Shown piece after piece: positions 45,627-55,979 of a stretch of 64,000 nucleotides of DNA. The notes beneath the pieces were generated by a model. The model was not told the origin of the DNA and ran no database searches. It worked only from the letters and a program-made list of their open reading frames with translations. The number at the start of each line of letters is the position of its first letter. The first letter of the stretch is position 1. Both the position numbers and the translations under genes were made by a program. Origin of the DNA: Anastrepha obliqua (taxonomy: Eukaryota; Arthropoda; Insecta; Diptera; Tephritidae); NCBI RefSeq assembly GCF_027943255.1, contig NC_072897.1:56010406-56074405 (forward strand), in the 5' to 3' direction.

Positions 45627-46404
45627 TTAATTCCGTTTTGTTCCGTTTTGTTTCAGCATTTGATGTATTTGCGTGTATGTTCCTAAATCACTTGCTTGAA
45701 CTTGTACTTCATTATTTCTAAGGTTTTTTAGGACAAAATTGCTATTTGCTATTGCACTTAAAGTATTTTTTAGTGGCTTGATGCACTCCACACTTTGCAC
45801 ATATATTGGTGGTGGTTTATGGTTAATATTTTTATTTTTTTCGCTATTTAAATTTTGAGCATTGGTAACAGTGTTCTGCCCACTGTTTGCTTGTGTATTT
45901 GTTTCGTTGGTTACATTTTCGTCCTCAATAGCAAGAGATGCAAATTTAATTGTGGACTTTGTATCGCCGCTTAGCCAGTAGTTTGGTAATTTGCTTTGGC
46001 TGAAGTTCGTTGCTGTTTTTTGTTTTTTATTGGTGGTTGACAAAGTTGATGACGAAACCCATAAATCGTGATCTCTTTATGAGAGGCTGCGGTGTGGACA
46101 TTTGCTCATTTAAAACGTGAGGTTGTACTTCAGAAGGTGGAGAGATGGCAAGCAATGGTTTGTTTGATACGGTTGTTGTTGCAGTACTAGTGTACAGAAT
46201 TGATGTCGTTGTTGATGGCTTTCCGCTTGTGCTCACGCACGCTGTGAGGCCGCCATTAAACGGCTTAGCATGAAGGTTGACGCTCTCTACGCTTTGCGGT
46301 AATCCTTTAGAGTTAATAGAGAGGGCTGTCTCTATTTCATTTGCTTTATTTTTCATTGAGTTCGCGCACGTAATTGTCGGAGTGCTCACAGTTTCAAAAG
46401 TCAT
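45627..46404 (-). pseudogene. Jockey-clade ORF1 (gag-like) fragment
   Basis: Two frames (46404-46027 and 46043-45627) joined by a frameshift near 46035. A Ser/Thr-rich N-terminus is followed by KPPPIYVQSVECIKPLKNTL and NFVLKNLRNNEVQV, the domain that precedes the zinc knuckles in Jockey-type ORF1. The zinc knuckles and all of ORF2 are missing. Its 5' end abuts the Harbinger terminus at 46413. Confidence 0.7.
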
Positions 46405-46598
46405 TCATGCCTATTATGATAAATGTCGGATGATATGCGGCGGGAGTTAACTCGATCCGCCCTCGATTCACTTTTTCACTAAAATGGCATTATTGTTACC
46501 GACGGATGCACTGCATTACAATCCGTGAACTGTGTTATCAGCATAATCAGCTGTGCAAAAATTTCAAAAGACCAATAAATATTTGTTAAGTGTGTAAA

Positions 46599-47782
46599 AT
46601 GGATTCAAAAGCGTTTTATATAGATTTTAATGAAAGTACAAGCAATGATGCAAGACGAACCCGGAAAAAAGTAAGGGATAATGCTGTTGACGTGTTCCAG
46701 TTGCCTGATGATGTGTAAGTTCACTTTTTAAGGACAATTGACGAAAATTTATGTGAACTCCTCTTGTAGATTTGTTAAGCAATTCCGCCTTAATAAGATA
46801 GCTTTCCAATATGTCCTTAACATATTAAAGAGGGAAATGCCTCCTGTTATTAAAACATGGTCGATATCGCCAGAGTTCAAACTAGAAGCCTGTCTAAGAT
46901 TTTTTGCTGAAGGGGGTTATCAATATTTTAGAGGCAACACTATGCCCCAGATGGATAAGCTTGACAATGACCGAGACTGAAGAGCTTGAAGCCAAAATAT
47001 ATTTTTTTGGAAAAACAAGAATTCTCGGCATAGTTATGTGCGTAGATGGCACCCACATAAAAATTTTGAAACCTGCTGGAAACAATTCGCACCTTTATTA
47101 TAATAGGAAAGGATATTACAGTATAAATTCAATGATAGTAAGTTAATTTCTGAAATTTTAATTGACTAATAAAATGACTTTTTTCTATCTTGAGATATGT
47201 GACCATAAGCAGCGAATAAGGTATGTGAACAGTAGGTACGCAGGTGCAAGTCACGATTCTTTTATTTGGGAAAATAGTGAGGCTTCAAGACATTTCCAAA
47301 CCATGTATGAAAATGGACACAGAAGCTCTAGATTGTTGGGTACATATATGACAATAACGAAACAGTTAACAATACATAAGTAATTTTGATTTAAATGTTC
47401 CCTAGGTGACTCTGGATACCCACTTTTACCCTGGTTGATAACGCCCTTCCGAAATGCCGGAGCTAATACATCCCAAAGCCGTTTCAATAAAAGCCATAGC
47501 TCGGGTTGCAATATTGTTGAACGCATAATAGGTGTCTGGAAGAATTGGTGTCGATGCTTGCTCTCAGCTCGCCAACTTCATTATTCTCCGGAAAAAGTGG
47601 CTCAAATTGTTAATGTTGCGGCGGCACTTCACAACATTCGGATCCACTATAATATTTCAGACGAATATTTAGAAGGGGTTTTTGAAAGTGAAGAGTATGA
47701 AAATGGCGAGCCTGTACAACATCAAAGATATACCAATGAAGCAAACCAAATCCGGAATGAAATGCTACACAGCTTTTTATAA
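46599..47782 (+). pseudogene. PIF/Harbinger transposase, four exons, internal deletion
   Basis: Exons 46599-46714, 46770-47137, 47195-47339 and 47406-47782 with GT-AG borders. The N-terminal region (KQFRLNKIAFQYVL, FKLEACLRFFAEGGYQ) is followed by a deletion of about 70 bp near 46925 that shifts the frame; the second Harbinger keeps that segment. The DDE nuclease follows: VMCVDGTHIKI (first Asp), VNSRYAGASHDSFIWENS (second Asp) and NIVERIIGVWKNW (Glu), then the helical end AAALHNIRIHYNI. All three catalytic residues remain. Confidence 0.8.
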
Positions 47783-48000
47783 AGAAACATTTTTTTGTTT
47801 TCATTTAACGTACATAAATATATGTATGTTTGTATATATAACATTTCTTAAGAACAAAATCAAAACAGCCTTCTTGGCAAATGTTGCACATTAAAACTTA
47901 AGCTTAAAAGAAAAAAGCCTTTTTGGCAAATGTTGCACTTTAAAACTTAAGCTAAACAAAATTTCTAAATCACAGTCATTTTTTAAGTCTCAATTGCTTG

Positions 48001-49014
48001 TTAACTTCTCTTTAATTCAATGCTTAAAAGATCTTTTTTCACCCTTAATTTTTCAATAGCATTTGTCTCCATAGCCATATTATGTCTTTTTGTCTTCTCA
48101 AGAAAAGCTTGGAGAATTTCATTGTTTTTCTTCCGGTGATCACCCCGACGGTCAACCGACCTAGTTAGATTTTTCAGTTCTTTTTTTACATTTTTAAAAT
48201 GTAGTTCCTGTGCCCCAACACCTTCCGAAACTTTTGAATATAAGCTCTCTTGCACACCGATTTGCTTGTCTAACAAGTCAAACTGCTCTGGTCTCTTTTT
48301 TTTCGGAGTTCATTTCGAATGTTTTGGTTATTTTCCACATCGTCATTTTCTAAAAACTCTATGCAGATGGCGTCTCTCGAAGTATATGAATTTGTACCCT
48401 CACGAGCTCTCTTCGATGTAGATGGAGTAATGTCTTCAACCACCTGCTCTGAATTTAGTGGAGTGGCATGCTCAACAATTCTCCTCTGAGGCACTCCAAA
48501 CTCTTTTGAATTTTTAGTGACCCCAACACAGTCGTTTAGGCCCACTAGAGCAGCAACATCTTCTTCTAGCGACGATAACGATAGTTCCCTTTTTTCGCCT
48601 CCACCACTTGCTTGTAATTCCCTTTTATTGTGCGCCAACTTTTTCTTTACTGCTGATTTAAAATCTGACCAAACCTTTAATTAAAACGCAAATAAGTACT
48701 TATATTCTCAATGACCTTTTGAATTATCAACAAACCTTTTTCCATTCTGAAATACTCTTCGATGGAGGCCCTAATGAATTCAGTTCCTCACGCACACTCT
48801 CCCAAAATTGCTCTACCTCGTTAGGAGCACTTCTGGTAAAATTTTTTGCAATATCGGGACGCTCCTTCATACGAGATATAAAACCTTTAAATTTCTCTCT
48901 GGTGGTTGTGCGTTTCCTAAAAAATATAAATTTTGCCAATTGTGTAAATTTTGCCAATATAATCCGAAAAAAAACAAATAAAAATGTTTTTCCTTACATT
49001 TTATTGCTCTCCAT
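48001..49014 (-). pseudogene. Harbinger MADF/Myb-like accessory gene, one frameshift
   Basis: Exons 48998-49014, 48736-48916 and 48674 to 48001. The DNA-binding domain spans FKGFISRMKERPDIAKNF to SEWKKVWSDFKSAVKKKL, split by an intron at the same relative place as the Harbinger at 3471. A Ser/Glu-rich linker follows. A one-base slip in the T8 run near 48295-48302 separates it from the coiled-coil tail (PEQFDLLDKQIGVQE, then NLTRSVDRRGDHRKKNNEIL). Presumed partner of the transposase. Confidence 0.75.
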
Positions 49015-49217
49015 CTTTATTATACCTAATAATATCCGCAACACAATGAATGCGTTGTTGGTAATGCCATTTTTTTAATCGATCCGTAAACCACATTATC
49101 GATCCGCATACTGCTTTATCCGACGTTTATTATGATACCGAATACTGTCGGATCGAGTATAACTCCCTCCGCAACCATCCGGCGGATACCATATATATTA
49201 GCAAAATTTATACAAAT

Positions 49218-49489
49218 GGCAAAATTTATATTTTTTAGGAAACGCACAACAAAGTTTATGCTCGAAAGTGACAGAAGGTATTGATGCCCAAGAAGGACAT
49301 TTCAAAAATGTTAACGAGGGCTTGAGAAAGTTAACCAAATCGGTTGAGCGACTGGGCGACTACCAGAAAAAAACTAACGAAATCATGAAAGATTTTCTCG
49401 AAGAAGCAAAAAGACACAACCAAGCTATGGAGAAAAATGCTGTTGAAAAGCTGAAAGTGAAGAAAGAGCTATTAAGCTTGGAGGAATAG
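49218..49489 (+). pseudogene. Harbinger MADF gene remnant, middle deleted
   Basis: The acceptor and first codons of the DNA-binding exon (TTTTTTAGGAAACGCACAAC) are followed at once by the C-terminal coiled coil (GIDAQEGHFKNVNEGLRKL, KSVERLGDYQKKTNEIMKD) and a stop at 49489. The domain core and linker have been deleted. Same convergent position as in the first Harbinger. Confidence 0.7.
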
Positions 49490-50099
49490 ATAAACAGTTG
49501 GGTCTGTAATAACTGATAAAATGACTGAACACTAGCTTTCTTATTGGATAACTTTTTTTTGTAACTAGTTTTTAGCACATACCATGGAGGTTTTTTAATT
49601 TAATTTTTAAGAAATATATATGAATATGAATTAAAATGAATGTAGTTATTATTACAAAAAGCTGCGTAACATCTCATTGCGAATTTGAGTAGCCTCAGCT
49701 GTGTACCGTTGGGTTTGTATAGGTTCGCCTACATATTCATCACTTTCTTCAACCCCATCTAAATATTTATTTTATTTATTTTATTTATTTATTTTATTTT
49801 ATTTATACAAATAGTACATAGTAAGACTAAGGTCTTTTAATTGTACTTCAACAATATTAAAAAAAAAAACTGGAATGTTTTTAACATACAAGTTTCTTAA
49901 TCTAAATTTAACACCAGTTCATTTACAATTCAATTCAATATATTTAACTTAACTATAATAATAAGAAGAAAAACAAAAAAAAAAAAAAAAGAAGCAGTAG
50001 GAGAAGAAAAGAAGGATTTAGAAAAGAAAAAGAAAAAACAAAAGTAGTACGAGTAATTAAGGAATATAAAGAGAAATGTAATGCGCTACTTTAATGCAA

Positions 50100-53000
50100 T
50101 CAAACACTTTTAAAATAATTATAGACTTGTGCCCTGAAGTTAGATCTGTTAAGTCCAGCCTTCACAGTGTCGGGTAATGAGTTCCATACTTTAACAGCGT
50201 TAATGAAAAATAGTCTAGATGATGGTAGGTAATTAAATTTTGGAACGATGAATTTGTTGTGTCTGCGAGACCTTACTGGTATCAACTTCTCTGTCAGGTA
50301 GGGAGGGGACCTGAATAATATAAGTTTGCACAAAAATATGCAATTCCTAGCAGCTAAATAACTATTAAGGCAACAGCCTAATAGCTTTGATCTGAAGGCT
50401 GAGATATGGTCATATCTGCCAATCCCATATACATACCGCGTGGCGTTATTAAATGCCACATTAAGTTTATGGCAAGATGTGGAGTCGAGTTTGCTGTACA
50501 CCACCTCAGAGTAGGTGATGAGAGGCATAATTAGCTGGAGAACTAATTTGCGCCTCGTTTTCTCTGGCGTGAATGTTGCGGAGACACTCAGCTTTCGCAA
50601 TGTAGCGTAAATATTCCCCACTACCCTATTTATATGGTCAGCACAGGTAATTTTTGTGTTAAGAATAAACCCCAAATTTTTTACCTTATCCATAAAGGTA
50701 AGGGAACTTGTACCTATCCACAATTTGGGGATATTGTCAACATGCACAACACTATTACATATAGGTAAGACATATGACTTTGACGCGTTCAGACATAAAG
50801 AGTTATCATTAGCCCATACAGAAATAGCAGACAAATCACTGTTTATTTTGAAACATAAATCTTCAACGAGACCAATACGACTGGACAAGTACAATTGTAT
50901 ATCATCAGCATACGCATGGACATTCACGTGCTGACAAACGGTAAAAACATCATTGACAAAAAGACTGAATAAAAGTGGACCAAGAATAGACCCTTGCGGA
51001 ACACCAGTTTGTACGTATCTAGACTGAGATGTTAGTTTACCGGTCTTGACCTTCTGCGTTCTGTCACTAAGGTAGCTGGCCATGAGCTTCACCGCACTGT
51101 CTTTGAAGCCGAAATAGTGTTTAAGCTTCAAACATAATAATTTGTGATTCACTGAGTCAAATGCTTTAGAAAAGTCAAGTAAACAAAGTAGAGTCAAGTC
51201 TCCGTTGTCAAAACTAATTCTAATGTCGTCCATTATTTTAACCATTGCAGTCGAGCAACTGTGACTTTGTTTAAAGCCAGATTGTAGTGGAGAGAGTAGA
51301 CGATTGTTCTGTACAAATGATGAAATTTGCATGGCCATCAAGTTTTCGCAAACTTTAGAAAATGCGGGCAGTATGCTTATAGGTCTATAGTCACCAGCAT
51401 AAATAGCATTTGTCTTTTTTGCGACTGGGAAAACTATGGCCTTTTTCCATGCTGCTGGGAAACATGAACTAGTCAAGCAATGGTTTATTATATGGGTAAG
51501 GGGTCCTATTATATGTTGTATGACTATACGGACGAATTTTAGCGAGATGTCATCATCGCCTACAGCATTAGACTTTATTTTGGATAAAGCTTTCAGGACA
51601 TCAACCTCACTAACTGTCAAAAATTGAAACTGTTCTTTAAGAGTAACACAGAGTGAGGACTCTTTTAAAATAGGAGCACAATTTGTTTTCTTACCAACAC
51701 TAATGAAGTAGTCATTAAGTTCATCAAGGTCAATCTCACATTCGGAACTTTCCTTGCCATGGATTTTAAATTTTTTTAGGTTTCGCCACAGTTCTCTTGT
51801 TGGAAGTGACGGATCAAGTTTTGAGTAACTGTACCAACGTTTTGCTTGTCGTATTATTGCAGTGGTTTCATTTCGGACTACCTTGTACCGACGCCAAGAA
51901 GTATCCGTTAAGTTTTTTTTCCACTTAGCATAACACTTGTTGCGCTTTCTAATGGCAGCTCGAACTTTCGAGTTGTACCAAGGACATGAACTATTTAAAA
52001 CATTTACAGAACGAAGCGGAACATGCATGTTAAATATCGAGGATAGGTTATGGTTGAGGAAGTCAAGTTTATTATCAACAGTACTAAGAAACCAACATTC
52101 ATTCCAATTTATAGAACCCATGTCTGAATACAGGGAATTAACATTCAACGATTTAAAATCACGATACTCGTAGGTGGCACCTAAATTTGGACGATTCATC
52201 ACAACATCTAAAGTACAAAATATTAAGTCATGGTCAGAGATAAAGTCAACTTGGTCGAATTTAAGAATATGTGACAAGTCACATGTTATAAAGTAATCAA
52301 GAAGACTAGGTTGTGAGTTATTTGAATATCTCGTTGGTGTAATTCCGTTAACAACACAAAGTCCAGCTGTTGCCAACTGGTCGAATAGTTTACTACTACT
52401 AGGCTCATTTTTTAAAATGTTAACATTAAAATCACCACACAACAGGATACGTTCGTAGTTTAAGACAGATTCTGACAGGTCAACAAATAGTTTATCAAGA
52501 GCAATACTTTTGTTAGGATTGTAAACACATGCAATTAAAATTTTATTCTTGCCATCAGATACTTCAGTAAATAAATATTCATTTTCACCGTTATTTGATT
52601 TTGCTATCAGTTTAAATTTCAAACTTTTTTTGCAGTACACTGCAACTCCCCCCCCTTTTCTATTAAGATTACGATCGTTTCTCAATAAATTGTACCCATT
52701 TAAGGAGAGGTTGAAATCAGGGAGGTCATTATGAAACCAGGTCTCTGAAACGCAAATTACATCGACTGCAGAATCTTCAAAAGTGCACCTAGTAAAATCG
52801 AGTTTTTCTTGATTTAGGCTACGTGCATTAAAATGTACTACATTAAAACCATCATTTTGTTTGCACATAATATCAATGAGAATTTTCTTATTTTCATTAA
52901 CGTTCGAACTCAGTTTACCGAACAGACCTATAAATTTGAGTAGTACGAGTACTGAACAAAAACAGAAACAACAACGCACGAGCACGCAAGAGCATATGTA

Positions 53001-53228
53001 TGTATGTGTGTTTGCAAAAATGATTGCATAAACAAAGATAGAAGAGCAATAAACAGAAAAAATGCAATAGTTAGAATAACAGAGAAATTTAAGAAGTAAT
53101 ACAAGATGTGTTAAGGTAAGAGAAAAGCAATAAAATAAAGAAAGAGAATAAAATAATAGAGAGTATGTAGAGCATAAACATAGATACATATTAGAAATTA
53201 TGAGCATTAAATGTTTTTCAAGGAGCAT
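50100..53228 (-). CDS. CR1-type ORF2: endonuclease and reverse transcriptase
   Basis: 1042 codons open from the ATG at 53228, which overlaps the ORF1 stop as TAATG. Residues about 1-110 are very hydrophobic (Leu/Cys/Tyr/Phe-rich). Endonuclease: FNVVHFNARSLNQEKLD, VICVSETWF (Glu), IACVYNPN, LLCGDFNVNIL, QPSLLDYFITCD, DFISDHDLIFC (Asp-His). RT: YRPISILPAFSKVCENLM, LLCLLDFSKAFDSVNH (Asp), GVPQGSILGPLLFSLFVND, HAYADDIQLYL (Asp pair), NLGFILNTKI. Ends LFFINAVKVWNSLPD. No RNase H. It would reverse-transcribe the element RNA at a nicked chromosomal target. An internal Met just before the endonuclease is an alternative start. Confidence 0.88.
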   Translation of the reverse strand: MLLEKHLMLIISNMYLCLCSTYSLLFYSLSLFYCFSLTLTHLVLLLKFLCYSNYCIFSVYCSSIFVYAIIFANTHTYICSCVLVRCCFCFCSVLVLLKFIGLFGKLSSNVNENKKILIDIMCKQNDGFNVVHFNARSLNQEKLDFTRCTFEDSAVDVICVSETWFHNDLPDFNLSLNGYNLLRNDRNLNRKGGGVAVYCKKSLKFKLIAKSNNGENEYLFTEVSDGKNKILIACVYNPNKSIALDKLFVDLSESVLNYERILLCGDFNVNILKNEPSSSKLFDQLATAGLCVVNGITPTRYSNNSQPSLLDYFITCDLSHILKFDQVDFISDHDLIFCTLDVVMNRPNLGATYEYRDFKSLNVNSLYSDMGSINWNECWFLSTVDNKLDFLNHNLSSIFNMHVPLRSVNVLNSSCPWYNSKVRAAIRKRNKCYAKWKKNLTDTSWRRYKVVRNETTAIIRQAKRWYSYSKLDPSLPTRELWRNLKKFKIHGKESSECEIDLDELNDYFISVGKKTNCAPILKESSLCVTLKEQFQFLTVSEVDVLKALSKIKSNAVGDDDISLKFVRIVIQHIIGPLTHIINHCLTSSCFPAAWKKAIVFPVAKKTNAIYAGDYRPISILPAFSKVCENLMAMQISSFVQNNRLLSPLQSGFKQSHSCSTAMVKIMDDIRISFDNGDLTLLCLLDFSKAFDSVNHKLLCLKLKHYFGFKDSAVKLMASYLSDRTQKVKTGKLTSQSRYVQTGVPQGSILGPLLFSLFVNDVFTVCQHVNVHAYADDIQLYLSSRIGLVEDLCFKINSDLSAISVWANDNSLCLNASKSYVLPICNSVVHVDNIPKLWIGTSSLTFMDKVKNLGFILNTKITCADHINRVVGNIYATLRKLSVSATFTPEKTRRKLVLQLIMPLITYSEVVYSKLDSTSCHKLNVAFNNATRYVYGIGRYDHISAFRSKLLGCCLNSYLAARNCIFLCKLILFRSPPYLTEKLIPVRSRRHNKFIVPKFNYLPSSRLFFINAVKVWNSLPDTVKAGLNRSNFRAQVYNYFKSV

Positions 53229-54067
53229 TAGGTGGCTGCAGCAACTGCATTTTCAATGCTATCAATATTAGTCACCCTAACTGCTTTGCATTTGGGGCGA
53301 ACGCGTACATACACAAAACCACGAATAGTGAACGCGGCTGTGATTTTTTGTTGTCGCCTGAGCTGCATAGCAAAACGCATTAGTTCGCGATTGCTTTTAG
53401 TGAGACATTCATGTATGTGTAATACGCCTTCTGATTTGAGTCCAGCATCGCAGAGTAATAGTGGCCGCTTTTTGGCTTTGCAGTAATTAGCCACTGATTT
53501 CAATAATCTTGAGCGATCAGCAGGAGAATATAATTTAATTATAACAGCAGACGCAGTAGAGTTGCTCTGCTTACGCAATCGAAAGGCGGAGGAAACTTGT
53601 GGCGCTGGCATGTTTAGCGTGTGACACAGGCTACCAAAAATAGTGTCAATGTTCTCACCTTCAATGTGCGGCAAGCCGTTGATGATGAGATCGGTGGAGA
53701 CTGCTTGGTTTTGGCACTCACCCAGCTGAGTCTTGAATAGCGCAATTTCACCCTGTAGTTGACCATGCAGATGGATTTGCCCTTCGGCTTTTCCCACGCG
53801 TTCTTCCATTATTTTCATGGCTTTCCGTAGATTCGCCATCTCAGCCGCAATTTCGCCAAACCGCTGCATAACGCGCTCTTCGGAAGTTTTCACTCTTTCG
53901 GAAATCTCTTCGATGATACTCCTTCCCTGCAACTCGAGTTGTTCCTCTATCCGCTCAAGCCAGAAAGGAGGAGGCGAGCTCCCTTTATTCTTCCCTTTAG
54001 ATAGAGTGCTCGCGCTGCTTTGTGGAGTGGATACCGTTTGGCGTGTGACTTTTCCTCTTGATGCCAT
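53228..54067 (-). CDS. CR1-type ORF1 protein (coiled coil, FP-like domain)
   Basis: 279 residues from ATG 54067 (MASRGKVTRQTVS); the frame is open further upstream but without ATG. Basic/Ser-rich N-terminus, coiled coil at about residues 30-130 (SIIEEISERVKTSEERVMQR onward), then SGLP-like NGLPHIEGENIDTIFG, SSAFRLRKQSN, VIIKLYSPADRSRLLKSV, LTKSNRELMRFAMQLRR and a C-terminal FVYVRVRPK. The second half resembles the baculovirus FP-like domain in ORF1 of CR1-type elements, which binds RNA. The stop overlaps the ORF2 start by one base. Confidence 0.82.
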   Translation of the reverse strand: MASRGKVTRQTVSTPQSSASTLSKGKNKGSSPPPFWLERIEEQLELQGRSIIEEISERVKTSEERVMQRFGEIAAEMANLRKAMKIMEERVGKAEGQIHLHGQLQGEIALFKTQLGECQNQAVSTDLIINGLPHIEGENIDTIFGSLCHTLNMPAPQVSSAFRLRKQSNSTASAVIIKLYSPADRSRLLKSVANYCKAKKRPLLLCDAGLKSEGVLHIHECLTKSNRELMRFAMQLRRQQKITAAFTIRGFVYVRVRPKCKAVRVTNIDSIENAVAAAT

Positions 54068-55979
54068 TTCTTGCTTGTTATAATTAGCAAAATTTTCTAC
54101 TTCACTTTGTATTATCGCACACAAAATTATTTTCGCGACCACCGAATTAGAGTGTTCTATAAGTGTTCAAAGAGACACGTATTCTCCAAAACAATGCAAA
54201 TTATCTGGGCACAATCGCAAGTAAATTAGAAATAACTGCAGCGCACAGAAAAAACACGTCTACTCAGCTTGCATGTATAACAGCTACAACTATTCGTCGG
54301 AAATCTTGTAATGAATGCGAATGTTATGAAGTGCAGCTGCGACGTTGACAATTTGCGCCACTTTTTCTGGAGCATAGTGTAGTTGGCGAGCAGAGAGCAA
54401 ACATCGACACCAATTCTTCCAGACCCCTATTGTCCTTTCAACAATGTTGCGGCCCTTGCTATGGCTTTTATTAAACCGACTTTCTGGCGTATTTGCTCGA
54501 GTGTTACGAAAGGGTGTTATCAACCAGGGTAAAAGTGGATATCCGGAGTCTCCTATGTAAAATATTGCGAAGTAAACTATATTATATTATTTTTTTTTAT
54601 TATTTAGTGTATATTTACCCAACAATCTCGTGCTTCTTTCTCCACTTTCATACAAGGCTTGAAAATAAGTCGAAGCATCACTATTTTCCCAAACAAAAGA
54701 ATCGTGGCTTGCACCTGCGTACCTACTGTTTACATACCTTATTCGCTGCTTATGGTCACATATCTTAAGCCGCACAATAGATTAGTGAACTAATTTAGTC
54801 TGACTTTAACAATTAACTTACTATCATTGCATTTATACTATAATGTCCTTTTCTATTATAGTAAAGGTGCGCATTCTCTCCACTTGGTTTTAAAATTTTT
54901 ATATGGGTACCGTCTACACACATAATTATTCCCGGAATTGTCGTTTTTTTTCAAAGAAATATCTTTTGGCCTCTAGCTTTTCACTGTCCTTCATGACTAG
55001 GCTTATCCATCTAGGACATAATGTAGCCTCTAAGATATTTTAAACATCTGAAAATACTGTAGAAATTGTTGACTGCGCCAATCCTATGTTAAAATCTTGT
55101 CCAGTACCATTTTGATAGCCCCCTTCGGCCAAAAACCTTAAGCATGCTTCAAGCTTAAGCTTTGGTTATATCGACCATGATCTTCGAACGGGAGCATTTT
55201 TCAATATGTTCAAAATATATTCAAAGGCTGCTTTATTAAACCGAAACTGTTTTAAAACCCTTCAAAAGGAGCTCACATTATCGTAACTCTACGTACATAT
55301 ACCGCAACGAAAAGCTTACACATCATCAGGCAACCGGAGTACATCATCAGCAGTATCCCTAACTTTTTGGCGGCTTCGCCTTAAATTACCTCTTGTATTT
55401 TCACCAAAATCCAGGTAAAAGAATATAGTATCCATATTTTGCGCTAAACAAAAATTTATTTGTGCTTTGTAAATTTGAACAGCTGATTGTGTTGATAACA
55501 ATGTTTACGGATTGTAGTGCAGTGCATACGGATTGTAATGCAGTTTAAAGAAAAAAGTGAGTTGAGTGCGGATCGAGTCAACTCCCGCCGCAGTTCATCC
55601 GTCGTTTAACATATTCACCATGTCTGTCTCTTTTAAGCAGTATTGCATACAAAACACAGTAGAAAAGCTATTATTAATACGGATCGAAATCAAAAACACG
55701 TCCGAATCAACGCACAGCTGTATTAATCTTAATCTCTATAAAATATTATATCTTATTTTCCTGAGTGATAATATTAATTTTAACCTCTCTGAGTGCTATG
55801 CGCCAATCGCGCCATCGGATATGCACCGTGCCCTCTTGTTCTTAAACTTCAGTATTACGAATTTGGAGCTGCTTCTTCTGACAACACAGTGGCTTTAATT
55901 TTGCCGGTTGTGCTCTTTCCAGTCTAAATCAAATTATATATCAGATAAACTGGTATGACTTGCTTTCTAACTCAGATGT

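Larger units (their letters stand above)
46413..49135 (+). mobile_element. PIF/Harbinger element with transposase and MADF/Myb-like gene
   Basis: Imperfect 19-bp inverted ends ATTATGATAAATGTCGGAT (46413-46431) and ATCATAATAAACGTCGGAT (complement of 49117-49135). Two convergent genes: transposase (+) and a MADF/Myb-like gene (-), the standard layout. Both are broken by one small indel each. Confidence 0.82.
49768..54290 (-). mobile_element. CR1-type non-LTR retroposon, apparently complete
   Basis: 4523 bp inserted in the Harbinger transposase gene at a TATT duplication (49764-49767, 54291-54294). 5' UTR, ORF1, ORF2 and 3' UTR are followed by an (AAATA/AAATAA)n tail (minus) at 49768-49802. Both ORFs are uninterrupted. 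The only full-length element with no visible lesion in the window, hence the best candidate for recent activity. Confidence 0.85.
49652..55435 (-). pseudogene. Second Harbinger transposase, with stop and 4.5-kb insertion
   Basis: Exon 1 55318-55435 (MDTIFFYLDF start); later exons include FLAEGGYQNGTGQDFNIGLA, an in-frame stop near 55041, LEATLCPRWISLVM, a decayed first-Asp region, ICDHKQRIRYVNSRYAGAS with HDSFVWENSD (54587-54770), and NIVERTIGVWKNWC with the catalytic Glu (54290-54523). The C-terminal 38 codons lie beyond the CR1-type insertion (49652-49767). It retains the 70-bp segment deleted in the first Harbinger. Confidence 0.75.
49136..55615 (-). mobile_element. Second PIF/Harbinger element, split by a CR1-type element
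   Basis: Outer parts 49136-49767 and 54291-55615 join seamlessly in the transposase (ISDE then YLDGVEESDEY). The right terminus CGGATCGAGTCAACTCCCGC (55570-55589) is the complement of the left terminus of the first Harbinger. The left edge (49140-49185) holds another terminus-like segment in unexpected orientation. Confidence 0.75.
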
